Positions 1-8,550 of a DNA stretch of 64,000 bases are shown in pieces (position 1 is the stretch's first letter; the number at the start of each line of letters is the position of its first letter). The notes under the pieces were generated by a model. It was given only the letters and a program-made list of their open reading frames with translations. It ran no database searches and was not told where the DNA came from. The stretch covers positions 117,389 to 181,388 of the forward strand of contig CAZGXI010000003.1 of assembly GCA_964529715.1 (NCBI GenBank). Reading direction: 5' to 3'. This DNA is from CAZGXI01 sp964529715 (GTDB lineage Bacteria > Chloroflexota > Anaerolineae > Aggregatilineales > Ch27). Both the position numbers and the translations under genes were made by a program.

Positions 1-58
1 AGAGCGCCGCCGCCGGGCTGTGCGTGAGAACACCCGCTGGCTTGCGGTCTGAAGACAC

Positions 59-84
59 GCAAAGGGGGCAGTCGCCCCCTTTGC
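59..84 (-). terminator. Hairpin downstream of the Trx-NHL gene
   Basis: A perfect 11-bp inverted repeat (GCAAAGGGGGC and GCCCCCTTTGC) closes on an AGTC loop, about 24 bases past the stop of the thioredoxin-NHL gene on the minus strand. No clear T-run follows, so factor-independent termination is likely rather than certain. Confidence 0.45.
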
Positions 85-108
85 GATTACTACCATACGG
101 GTCAGGCA

Positions 109-2160
109 CTATCCCCCCGGTGCGACAACGGGTGGAACAACGGCATACTCGACCCGCAGCGCGGGTTGGCCCGCCGCGCCGTCCACGCTGACCGGCGCGT
201 TCACGCGCAGACGGTCCAAAAAGCACAGGTTTTCGTTGATCGCCTCGCAGTAGTATATGTACAGGTCAACCGACAGGGCGGCTTCCCCCTCGGCGAGCGT
301 CACTGGCACGGTCAGCGGCATCTCCGGCTCGATGATGCGCTGGGAGCGGTTTTCTTCCGCGATCTGAACTACCACACCATCAGGATGCCAGTCTGCACTG
401 AAGGGTGCAAGGCCGTTGAATTTATATCCTTCAGGAACCTGCACGTCCAGAGTGATCACACCTGCACCGGCAGAACTGGTCTGCGGGTCCAACGTCACTT
501 CGCGGCCCGTGAACGGCGCAGCCGCAACCACCGCCTCTCGCCCGGCCTGGAGCGCCTCCGGGTTCGGGAAACGGATCGTGCTGACCGTCTGCGCTTCCAG
601 ATCGATCACACGGATGGCGTGATTGTTGGTATCGGCCACATAGAGCCGCCCGTTCGCGTAGCTGAGGCCGCCCGGCTCGTCGAACATGGCTTCGTCAAAA
701 CTGCCGTCGATATAACCGCCCGCCGCGCTTCCAACCAGGGAGCGGACCTCACCAGTTTCAGGATTGATGGTCTTGATTTTGCTGTTGTACGTGTCGGCCA
801 CATAAAGCAACCCATCCGCATAGACCACGCCCAGCGGATGCTGGAGTCGGGCTGCGCGCCCCACGCCGTCCTGGTCGCCGAAGTCGAACAGGCCCGTGCC
901 GACCAGCGTCCGTACCTGTCCGTAGGCTGGGTCCAGGTCGGACTCGCGGATCGCGCTGGCCTCGCTGTCGGCGAAGTAAAGCACCTCGCCGTCGGTCGTG
1001 ATACCGCTCGGCTGGGCAAGCTGGGCGCTGGCGTGCGCGCCGTCGGCGATCCCCTCGATGCCGCTGCCGGAATGGACCGTGATCGTGCCGCCGGCGATGT
1101 CGTAGCGCCAGAGCTGGTGCGGCCCAGCCATCGCAATGTAAAGCTGACTGCCCACCACCACCAGGTCCCAGGGGCTGTTCAGCGGAACTTGCAAAGCCGG
1201 ACCATCGGGATTACGGGTATAGGCCTGATAGCCCGTTCCTGCGACGGTCGTCACGGCCTGTGCTCCAAGATCAACGGCGCGGATGGTGTGGTTTTCGGTA
1301 TCGGCCACGTAGAGGATACGCCCATCTTCGCTGAGCGCCATGCCCTGTGGCCGGTTGAAACGCGCCACTGCATAATTGCCATCCACATTGCCCGACTCGG
1401 TGCCGCCGATGACGGCCAGCACCACGTAAGTTTCCAGGTCGGCCACGACGATGCGGTGATGGTTACTGTCGGCAATGAACAGCCGCCCGCCCGCCGCATC
1501 CGCCAGCACCTTGCCGGGAAAAGCCAGCAGTGATTCGGCCCGTGTGCTTGTTTCCGGTGCCAGATCAATCGGTGTGCGGTCGATTTGCCCTTGCGCGTCA
1601 AACTGAGCCACCATACCCGCGATGATCGGCTGCACCACCGCGTAGACGCCTTCGCCGGAATGGTAGCCGAAGACGCGCCCCAGCGGGTCCACCACCATCA
1701 CGGTTGGCCACGCCCGGATGCCCCACTGCTGCCAGATCACAAAATCTCGGTCATTGACGACAGGATGTACGACCTCGTAACGCTGCACGATCTGACGGAT
1801 GTTCTCGGTGTTGCCTTCGTTTTCGAACTTGGCGCTGTGCACGCCGATCACCACCAGTTCGTCGGCAAATTCGGCTTCCAACCGCCGCAGGTCCGGGATG
1901 ATATGCATACAGTTGATGCAGCCATAGGTCCAGAAGTCCAGCAGCACCACCTTGCCGCGCAAATCCTCCCACGTCAGCGGGCCGGGTACGTTGATCCAAT
2001 CTAACCCTTCCGGAAACGCCGGGGCCGGGACGCGCCCGGCATAATCCTGTCCGCTCACACCACCATCTCCCCCACCCTGGGCAAATACGGGCAATCCAAC
2101 ACTCACCAGCAGCACCACCAATCCCAATACCGCCACACCAAACCAGGTTTTTCTGCCCAT
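109..2160 (-). CDS. Secreted thioredoxin-like NHL-repeat protein (NHLRC2-like)
   Basis: 683 aa. Residues 1-28 form a signal peptide or N-terminal anchor. A thioredoxin-fold domain (about 45-190) carries the redox motif C81-I-N-C84 inside FWTYGCINCMH. A run of NHL beta-propeller blades follows (about 205-540; repeated LYVADT-N-H-IR units), then a C-terminal beta-rich domain of about 130 residues. This order (Trx, NHL propeller, beta domain), and the CINC variant, match the NHLRC2 family. A thiol-disulfide role outside the membrane is inferred; the substrate is unknown. AGGAG lies 8 bases before the ATG. The gene is monocistronic on the minus strand, with a hairpin after its stop. Confidence 0.85.
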   Translation of the reverse strand: MGRKTWFGVAVLGLVVLLVSVGLPVFAQGGGDGGVSGQDYAGRVPAPAFPEGLDWINVPGPLTWEDLRGKVVLLDFWTYGCINCMHIIPDLRRLEAEFADELVVIGVHSAKFENEGNTENIRQIVQRYEVVHPVVNDRDFVIWQQWGIRAWPTVMVVDPLGRVFGYHSGEGVYAVVQPIIAGMVAQFDAQGQIDRTPIDLAPETSTRAESLLAFPGKVLADAAGGRLFIADSNHHRIVVADLETYVVLAVIGGTESGNVDGNYAVARFNRPQGMALSEDGRILYVADTENHTIRAVDLGAQAVTTVAGTGYQAYTRNPDGPALQVPLNSPWDLVVVGSQLYIAMAGPHQLWRYDIAGGTITVHSGSGIEGIADGAHASAQLAQPSGITTDGEVLYFADSEASAIRESDLDPAYGQVRTLVGTGLFDFGDQDGVGRAARLQHPLGVVYADGLLYVADTYNSKIKTINPETGEVRSLVGSAAGGYIDGSFDEAMFDEPGGLSYANGRLYVADTNNHAIRVIDLEAQTVSTIRFPNPEALQAGREAVVAAAPFTGREVTLDPQTSSAGAGVITLDVQVPEGYKFNGLAPFSADWHPDGVVVQIAEENRSQRIIEPEMPLTVPVTLAEGEAALSVDLYIYYCEAINENLCFLDRLRVNAPVSVDGAAGQPALRVEYAVVPPVVAPGG

Positions 2161-2287
2161 GAACTCGTCTCCTGAATATGCAGATTATAAACCGATACGG
2201 ACCGACCGAAATCGGAGAACGTCTACTCTCATCATCTTTTAACCGGACAAGGGAGCAACTTGAGAAGCTCGAAACGGCGGTAGTCGA

Positions 2288-3409
2288 TCAGCGGCGGCGG
2301 CCTAACCAATACCCGATCAGCCCTGCCGCCAGCGTCGCCACCGACCAGGTCTGGGTCTGCACACTGACCGGGGCCATGTGAGGCCCGAAGGCACGGCGCA
2401 CCTTACGCCGGTAAACCGGCACCATCAGCGCATTCAAGATTTGATCGAGCAGGTAGATCAGGAATGTCACGCCGAAATGGGGCAGCGGACCACGCGGCTG
2501 CGGCGGTACATCCGCCAGAGTTACTTCGGCAACAGCATAGCCTTCGGTATCCGGCGGAACCTTTACCAGGATATGACCGTGCGCACTGGCGACATAGGTC
2601 TCGTTGAAATACCCGGCTTCGACGCGGACCTCCCCGGCCTGCGGCAGGTACAGCCAGAAGTCCGGGCGAAACAGCGTGCCGATCATCAGGGAGAGCTGCG
2701 GCAGCGGAACGTGCGAAGAAAAATGCCCCGCCCCAGTGGTGTTGACCACCGGCACACCGAGGGCGGCGGATTGGCGAAGGAGTTTTTCGCCAAAGATGCC
2801 ATCACCGGTCCGCTTCATTTCCTGCGTCAGCGGTCCCATGCCGTCCATGTCCAGGCAGCGGCCATCAGGAAAGACCAGGATCATCTCGTTAAAGGTCGGC
2901 GGGCAACTGCTGATCACCATCGCATCCACTTTGCCCGCGTAGCGCGCCCAGAGTTCGGGATGCGCCGAGTCCCAGCAGATCATCAGGCCGAGCCGACCCA
3001 GGTCGGTATCGGCGACGGTGATCGCGCGGCCTTCGCGGAAGTAAGCCCGCTCCCAATACCAGGGATAGTTCTTGTCGTAGCGCCACAGGCGGCCATCCGG
3101 CGCAACCAGCAGCAAAGTGTTGTAAACATCCTCGATGTCCAGGAGGAGTAGCGTGCCAGCGAGATGAACACCGTAGTGAGCAGCGATCTGCTTCATCCAG
3201 GTCACCGTCGGGCCGTTCATCGGCTCAGGGAGTACGTAATTGTGATCGGTGTACTCGTACCCCGTGTTGAAGACCTCCGGCAGCACGACCAACTGTGCAC
3301 CCTGCCCGGCGGCTTCGGCAACCAATTTTTCGGCACGTTGGAGGCGCTCTGGGACGGGAGCAGGGTAGGCAAACATCTGGACGGCGGCAATCTTGATCGT
3401 CCGAGACAC
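2288..3409 (-). CDS. Carbon-nitrogen hydrolase (nitrilase superfamily) with C-terminal membrane tail
   Basis: 373 aa from a GTG start chosen because AAGGAGG lies 7 bases upstream; an upstream ATG at 3502 has no such site and would add 31 low-complexity residues. The nitrilase-fold triad is intact: E45 (LPEVFNTGYE), K113 (YDKNYPW) and C145 (GLMICWDSAHPE). It probably hydrolyses an amide or nitrile, but the substrate cannot be read from sequence. Unusually, the last 60 residues hold two hydrophobic segments (FLIYLLDQILNALMVPVY and ATLAAGLIGYWLG) ending in RRR, so the enzyme is probably tethered to the membrane. It lies downstream of icd on the same strand. Confidence 0.85.
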   Translation of the reverse strand: MSRTIKIAAVQMFAYPAPVPERLQRAEKLVAEAAGQGAQLVVLPEVFNTGYEYTDHNYVLPEPMNGPTVTWMKQIAAHYGVHLAGTLLLLDIEDVYNTLLLVAPDGRLWRYDKNYPWYWERAYFREGRAITVADTDLGRLGLMICWDSAHPELWARYAGKVDAMVISSCPPTFNEMILVFPDGRCLDMDGMGPLTQEMKRTGDGIFGEKLLRQSAALGVPVVNTTGAGHFSSHVPLPQLSLMIGTLFRPDFWLYLPQAGEVRVEAGYFNETYVASAHGHILVKVPPDTEGYAVAEVTLADVPPQPRGPLPHFGVTFLIYLLDQILNALMVPVYRRKVRRAFGPHMAPVSVQTQTWSVATLAAGLIGYWLGRRR

Positions 3410-3457
3410 GACTTCACCCTCCTTGCTGAGAATCACATGCCCTATTTTAACAGCGCA

Positions 3458-3481
3458 GGCGGCGGAATGCACTCCGCCGCC
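3458..3481 (-). terminator. Possible terminator hairpin after icd
   Basis: A perfect 9-bp stem (GGCGGCGGA and TCCGCCGCC, loop ATGCAC) lies 43 bases past the icd stop and 49 bases before the nitrilase start. There is no T-tract, so it may equally be an mRNA-stabilising or attenuating stem. Confidence 0.4.
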
Positions 3482-3523
3482 CGCAGAACTCACCGGCTGC
3501 ATCTACACACTGCCTGCGCGCCC

Positions 3524-4771
3524 TTAATCCATGTTGCGGATGACGGCAGTAGCAAACTCGCTGGTGCGGACTTCCGTCGCACCGGGCATCAGGCGGGCAA
3601 AATCGTAGGTGACGATTTTCTGCGCCACCGTCTTTTCATAGGCGCGCACGACCAGTTCCGCCGCCTCCCACCACTGGAGGTATTCCAGCATCATCACACC
3701 GGAGAACAACAACGACCCCGGATTAACCTTGTCGAGGTTAGTGTATTTGGGAGCCGTGCCGTGCGTCGCTTCAAACAAGGCCACGTAGTCCCCAATGTTT
3801 GCCCCCGGCGCGATCCCTACCCCACCGACCTGGGCTGCTGCTGCGTCGCTGAGGTAATCACCATTGAGGTTGGGCGTGCAGAGCACATCGAACTCGTCCG
3901 GGCGCATCAGTAAATGCTGGAAGATGATGTCGGCGATACGGTCCTTGATGACGATCTTGCCTTCGGGCACTTTGCCGTCGTACTTCTGCCACAGTTCATC
4001 CTCCGTGACCGTCTGATCGCCGAACTCTTCCGCCGCCAGTTCGTAACCCCACTTGCGGAACGCGCCCTCGGTGAATTTTTGGATATTGCCCTTGTGCACG
4101 AATGTCACCGACCTGCGTCCACGCTCCAATGCATAGCGGATTGCCTTGCGGGCCAACCGCTTGGTTGCAAAGGCACTGATCGGCTTGATGCCCAAACCCG
4201 CGCCCTCAAAGAATCTGGCACCCATTTCCTCACGCAAAAAACGGGCCAATTTTTCGTTTTCGGGCGTGCCTGCCTCATACTCGATCCCGGCGTACACATC
4301 CTCGGTGTTTTCACGGAAGATCACCACGTCCAGCTTTTGCGGCTCCTTGAGCGGGCTGGGCACCCCCTGGAAATAACGCACCGGGCGGACGCAGGCGTAT
4401 AGGTCGAGCACCTGACGTAGCGTCACGTTGAGGCTACGGAAGCCGCCGCCGACAGGTGTGGTCAACGGACCTTTAATGCCGACCAGGTACTCACGCAGGG
4501 CATCGAAAGTCTCTTCGGGCATATAATTGCCATCGTAAACACCCGCTGCTTTCTCGCCTGCGTAGATTTCCATCCACTGAATCTGGCGCGTCCTGCCGTA
4601 GGCCTTTTCTACCGCCGCATCCCAGATACGCCGGGAGGCGGTCATGATGTCATAACCGATACCGTCACCCTCGATAAAACAAATAATTGGGTTATCCGGT
4701 ACGTGCAACTTACCGTTTTCGACGGTGATTTTGCGACCTTCGCTTGGCGGAACCAATTTTTGGTACGTCAT
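3524..4771 (-). CDS. icd: NADP-dependent isocitrate dehydrogenase
   Basis: 415 aa, the usual length of bacterial Icd. It converts isocitrate to 2-oxoglutarate and CO2 in the TCA cycle, making NADPH. The substrate-loop motif RSLNVTLRQVLDLYACVRPV, the segment VIFRENTEDVYAGIE and the coenzyme motif GTAPKY are all present; these fit the NADP-type (E. coli Icd) subfamily rather than IMDH or NAD-IDH. A GAGGAG site precedes the ATG. It is the only central-metabolism gene in this part of the window. Confidence 0.95.
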   Translation of the reverse strand: MTYQKLVPPSEGRKITVENGKLHVPDNPIICFIEGDGIGYDIMTASRRIWDAAVEKAYGRTRQIQWMEIYAGEKAAGVYDGNYMPEETFDALREYLVGIKGPLTTPVGGGFRSLNVTLRQVLDLYACVRPVRYFQGVPSPLKEPQKLDVVIFRENTEDVYAGIEYEAGTPENEKLARFLREEMGARFFEGAGLGIKPISAFATKRLARKAIRYALERGRRSVTFVHKGNIQKFTEGAFRKWGYELAAEEFGDQTVTEDELWQKYDGKVPEGKIVIKDRIADIIFQHLLMRPDEFDVLCTPNLNGDYLSDAAAAQVGGVGIAPGANIGDYVALFEATHGTAPKYTNLDKVNPGSLLFSGVMMLEYLQWWEAAELVVRAYEKTVAQKIVTYDFARLMPGATEVRTSEFATAVIRNMD

Positions 4772-4788
4772 CGTTCAGAATCTCCTCG

Positions 4789-4822
4789 CAAAAGAAAACA
4801 TTCCCCCTGCTATCGGGGAAAT
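4789..4822 (-). terminator. Terminator after murJ
   Basis: On the minus strand a stem of about 8 bp (ATTTCCCC / GGGGGAAT, loop about 7) is followed by GTTTTCTTTTG, 31 bases past the murJ stop. Stem plus U-rich tail fits an intrinsic terminator that separates murJ from icd. Confidence 0.65.
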
Positions 4823-4852
4823 ATGACCGATTATACCTGCTGCCGTTACGCC

Positions 4853-6487
4853 CTACGAACGTCCCAAACGCGCGCGGACCACACCCCACAGCCAAGACAG
4901 CTCTTCTACCCGGAAGAGCGCCGCCAGCGCCAGGAATGTCACCACGCCGATCATGCCTGCCCCCCCGACCAGGACAAGCTCGCCGATCAACGAGGTAGGT
5001 GGAATCAGGGTGGCAATGGCCCGTTCGCCGGTATAGGCCATCAGGCCCATTGCCAGCGCCGCCACGCCCGCCTTAAGAGCCGTCGGCGTCAACCGCTGCC
5101 CGCGCAGGCCGCTGGTCTGCCGTCCCAGCAGCCAGCCGGAAATTCCGGCATGAAGCATGTGTTTGACCGAATCGGCGATCATCAGGCTAAACAGGCCGTA
5201 GCGCGGCATCAACCCTAGCGCAACGGCCATGTACGCCCCCAGACTGATCACCCCGACCAGGGCAGGCGTGACCGTATCCTGTCGGGCATAGAAGGCAAAA
5301 ACCAGCAGTAGATCGACCGCTGCGAACGGCAGCCCAAACAGATACAACTGTAACGCTAGCGACGTGATCGCCGTATCGACCGGGGTAAAACTGCCATGCT
5401 CAAAGATCAGCCGGACAACCGGCGCGGCCAGCACAAACAACCCCACCGTCGCCGGGAGGATCAACACAATCGCCAGCCGTAATCCACGCGCCAGCGTGTC
5501 TTTGTAGGACCGATCCCCTTCAGTAGCGACTAAAGCTGCCTGCCGGGAAAGAGTTGGCAAGATGGCAAGACTGATGGCAGTAGCGACCAGCCCATGGGGG
5601 AACTGGATCAGCGTGGTAGCGTAATTCATGTAGCTGATACTGGCCTCGCCTGCCTGCGACGCCAGGTGATAGCTCACCACCCGGATCACCAGCGTGTCGA
5701 TGATCAGCGAGAACAGCACCGGTATATATAACAGCCCGATCCGGCGTAGACCGGGGTTGCTCCATGCGCCGCGCAGGGTCGGCCATAGGCGGGCATCCCG
5801 CAAGCCGACAAACTGCATCCCCATCTGAACGACCGCTCCTACCAGCCAGCCGAGCGCCATCGCCGTAATGCCCAGCGTCGGTGTGGTCAGCAGCGCCACC
5901 AACACAATACAGCCGTTGAACACCGCCCCAGCAAAAGCCGGCAGGGTAAAGCGCCGCAGCGCATACAACAAGCCGCTGAGGACGGCAAACAGACCCAGGA
6001 AAAACAGGGCCGGCGCAGTGATGCGCAGCAGGTCTGCCGCCAAGGCCTGTGCCTCTGCCGAAGCGCCACCGGAAACCAGCGCGATAACCTGCGGAGCCAG
6101 CACTTCCAGCGCCAGCACCAACAGTGCCAGGATGGTGGTTGCCACACCAAGCAGCAGACTCACCAACTGCCACAGCGCCGCACGCCCTTCGCGCACAGCG
6201 TATTCGCTCAACACGGGTACCAGTGCGCTGTTGACGTGCCCACCGATCAGCAGGTCGTAGAGTGTGCGTGGCACGATCACCGCTACCTGGAAGGCGTCCA
6301 CCGCCGCACCTGCACCAAAGAGGTCACTGAGCAGCGTTTCGCGTGCCAGACCCAATACACGGCTGGCGATGTTCCCTATCGCGATCACGCCGGTCGCGCG
6401 CACGACGCTCACCTCACCAGATGTTGCTTCCGATTCAGGAGCAGGCATACCTGTCGTCACGGCTTCGGGCGCTACGTCAGTATTCAC
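4853..6487 (-). CDS. murJ: Lipid II flippase MurJ (MviN family)
   Basis: 544 aa polytopic protein with about 14 hydrophobic segments. It has the MurJ-type opening (IASRVLGLARETLLSDLFGA) and the following AVDAFQVA region. It moves lipid-linked peptidoglycan precursor across the membrane. The start is GTG within the GTGA overlap with the upstream nucleotidyltransferase stop, with GGAGG 5 bases before it, so translation is probably coupled. A related MOP-family polysaccharide flippase cannot be fully excluded, but the N-terminal signature favours MurJ. Confidence 0.9.
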   Translation of the reverse strand: MNTDVAPEAVTTGMPAPESEATSGEVSVVRATGVIAIGNIASRVLGLARETLLSDLFGAGAAVDAFQVAVIVPRTLYDLLIGGHVNSALVPVLSEYAVREGRAALWQLVSLLLGVATTILALLVLALEVLAPQVIALVSGGASAEAQALAADLLRITAPALFFLGLFAVLSGLLYALRRFTLPAFAGAVFNGCIVLVALLTTPTLGITAMALGWLVGAVVQMGMQFVGLRDARLWPTLRGAWSNPGLRRIGLLYIPVLFSLIIDTLVIRVVSYHLASQAGEASISYMNYATTLIQFPHGLVATAISLAILPTLSRQAALVATEGDRSYKDTLARGLRLAIVLILPATVGLFVLAAPVVRLIFEHGSFTPVDTAITSLALQLYLFGLPFAAVDLLLVFAFYARQDTVTPALVGVISLGAYMAVALGLMPRYGLFSLMIADSVKHMLHAGISGWLLGRQTSGLRGQRLTPTALKAGVAALAMGLMAYTGERAIATLIPPTSLIGELVLVGGAGMIGVVTFLALAALFRVEELSWLWGVVRARLGRS

Positions 6488-6966
6488 CGATCCTCCGGCA
6501 GGGCGCGAATGCGTGCGATCAGGGCACTGGTGCTGTGCTCCGGCAGCAAGTCGATCAGCACGATCCGTCCTCCCAGTCCCTCGACCGTCGAACGTTCCGG
6601 CAGGCCTTTGTGCGCATAGTCGCCGCCTTTGACGTACACCTCCGGGCGGAGCGCCCGGATCAGGTCATCTGCCGTATCGCCGCTGAAGACAATCGCCGCA
6701 GAAACCGGCTCCAGCGCCGCGACAAGGCGTGCTCGCTCCAGGGCAGGAATCAGCGGTCGTCCCATCCCCTTCAGACGGCGAGTTGAGGCGTCGTCGTTAA
6801 CGCCGACGAACAAGGCATCTCCCAACGCCCGCGCCCGCTCCAGATAATCCAGATGTCCAACGTGCAGCAGATCGAAGTGGCCGTTGGTAAATACTAGCGT
6901 TCCACCGCCCGCCGCCAGTTCCCGGCGACGCTGCACAGCCTCGTCAAGCGTCAATATGCGGCCCAT
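6484..6966 (-). CDS. HldE/RfaE2-type nucleotidyltransferase (heptose-1-phosphate adenylyltransferase)
   Basis: 160 aa single-domain cytidylyltransferase-fold protein. The nucleotide-binding motif is FTNGHFDLLHVGH (HVGH at 35-38), and YVKGGDYAHKGLPE further on is typical of the C-terminal domain of HldE. It would transfer AMP to a sugar 1-phosphate to make an ADP-sugar for surface glycans. The kinase half (HldE N-domain) is not present in the window, so the exact sugar is uncertain. It overlaps murJ by 4 bases, suggesting coupled envelope functions. Confidence 0.85.
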   Translation of the reverse strand: MGRILTLDEAVQRRRELAAGGGTLVFTNGHFDLLHVGHLDYLERARALGDALFVGVNDDASTRRLKGMGRPLIPALERARLVAALEPVSAAIVFSGDTADDLIRALRPEVYVKGGDYAHKGLPERSTVEGLGGRIVLIDLLPEHSTSALIARIRALPEDR

Positions 6967-7062
6967 GCGCCTCAGTTCTCCCCGATGGCCCGACTGCGGG
7001 CCGCATTCTAACAGGGGAGCAAAGGGACGGCAAGCAAACTGCTATCCGGTTAAAGAAAACGT

Positions 7063-8550
7063 CTAACCGGGCAAAGCAGTCGATGTGGGCGTCGGCTCGG
7101 CCTGCCGGATCAAGGATAAACTGTACTCGCCGCTGGTGCGCCCTGCCCCCAACTGATAGCGCGTGGCGATCACGTAGTAAGTGCCGTTCTGGGGGACGAT
7201 AAAGGAGGCAATCAGCGCGTTGTTCTCCGGGCCGGAGTCATCATCCGTTGCCAGTTGGGTGCCGTCGGTGGCGAATAAGAACAGCAGCGGGTCCAGGTCG
7301 CCTGAGGTGCGCGTCATGGCAAGTGTTACCACATCTCCCGCTTGCGCCAGGAATGCATAAGTCACCGTCGAGGTTGTATCGTTGACGCGCCCCGTCACGG
7401 TGCTGCCATAAGGAATGGGGATCGTTCCCGGTGCGACAACGGGAATTTCCCCGGTGACACCTTCGAGCCGGATGAAATAATCGCCTGTTGTTGTGCCTGC
7501 TTCGCGCTGATAGCGGCTGGCGAGGATGTAATAGGTGCCACTGGTCGGGATAATGTATGACTGAATCAGGGCATTGTTGCCCTCACCAGAGTCGTCGTCC
7601 TCTTGCAGCGACGTCTGACTGCTATCCAGCAAGACCAGGAAAGGGTCGAGATCGCCGCGCGTGCGAGTCATGCGGATTGTTACCACGTCGCCGCGCTTGG
7701 CGCCAAAAGTGTAATACCGAAAAGCGTGCTCGTTATCCAGGGAGCCGCGCAGTTCGTCGCCATAGCGCAACAGCAACGCTGCATCCGGTGTCAGGCCCAG
7801 GCCGCTGGTCGGCGCCGTATCGAGTGTCAGCACAAAGCTACCCTCGCTGGTGCCGGCCTGCTGTCCATAGCGCGTAGCGACGATGGTATAGCGGGCAGGT
7901 TCGAGGATGAGGAAGGAGGTAATCGCCGCATCCAACGATCCGCCGCTGTCGTCGTCGGCGATCAAGATTTGCCCCTCAGCATCGGCGATGTAAACGTAGG
8001 AATCCAGGTTGCCGGAGATACGCCGCATCCACACATTGATGATGTCTCCCCGGCGTGCCTCAAACGTATAAGTCACCTGGGAGGTTTGCACGTCAATCGA
8101 GCCAACCACTGCATCACCATAGTTAAGAAATGTTCCTGCACCGGACAGCACTCCCACACGATCCAGCGACAGCTCGTAATCGCCCTCGGTGATGCCCAAA
8201 CTATGTCCGAAGCGAGTAGCAATCAGGAAATAGTAGTTATCCTCCGGGATTTCTAACAGGGGAATCACGGCGCCGCTCCCGTCGCCGTCGTCGGATGTCG
8301 CAAGCACATTTCCGGCATTGTCAGTAAGCACCAGGAACGGATCGAGAGTGCCATCGACAACCTCCATCCGCGCCGAGATTACGTCTCCCTGTCGCCCCTG
8401 GAAGTAGTACACCTGGCGGTAGGCGCTGTTGCTGATCGTCCCGCCGACGCTGTCGCCGTAGTTCAACTGGCGGCCTTCCTGGGCGGCAACCGGAAGCAAA
8501 GCAGCGACCAGCAACAGGCTCACTGTCCAGATGCTTAACAGATACTTCAT
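7063..8550 (-). CDS. Secreted protein of four PPC-type repeats
   Basis: 495 aa. A signal peptide (about 1-24, ending PVAAQ) is followed by four tandem bacterial pre-peptidase C-terminal (PPC) beta-sandwich repeats of about 110 residues. Each begins YG..V.G.., has a GD..T..M..T.GDLDP core, an acidic DDDSG turn and ends YYI.ATRY....G...G.Y.L.L. No protease or other catalytic domain is attached. The acidic turns suggest calcium binding and the protein is probably a surface or matrix component; both are inferences. The ATG overlaps the stop of the upstream paralogue (TGATG), so the two are co-translated. A GTG one codon earlier is an alternative start. Confidence 0.8.
   Translation of the reverse strand: MKYLLSIWTVSLLLVAALLPVAAQEGRQLNYGDSVGGTISNSAYRQVYYFQGRQGDVISARMEVVDGTLDPFLVLTDNAGNVLATSDDGDGSGAVIPLLEIPEDNYYFLIATRFGHSLGITEGDYELSLDRVGVLSGAGTFLNYGDAVVGSIDVQTSQVTYTFEARRGDIINVWMRRISGNLDSYVYIADAEGQILIADDDSGGSLDAAITSFLILEPARYTIVATRYGQQAGTSEGSFVLTLDTAPTSGLGLTPDAALLLRYGDELRGSLDNEHAFRYYTFGAKRGDVVTIRMTRTRGDLDPFLVLLDSSQTSLQEDDDSGEGNNALIQSYIIPTSGTYYILASRYQREAGTTTGDYFIRLEGVTGEIPVVAPGTIPIPYGSTVTGRVNDTTSTVTYAFLAQAGDVVTLAMTRTSGDLDPLLFLFATDGTQLATDDDSGPENNALIASFIVPQNGTYYVIATRYQLGAGRTSGEYSLSLIRQAEPTPTSTALPG

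Noticed and set aside
166..1533. 455-codon plus-strand frame
   Set aside because: It is antisense to the Trx-NHL gene, which has full domain support; the plus-strand product is rich in His, Arg and Val without any recognisable motif. High GC makes such antisense frames common here (also 60327-61313 and 43142-44104).
7046..7070. Inverted repeat CCGGTTA/TAACCGG over the end of the four-repeat PPC gene
   Set aside because: The stem is only 7 bp with an 11-base loop, it overlaps the stop codon and no T-run follows, so it is not a convincing terminator.
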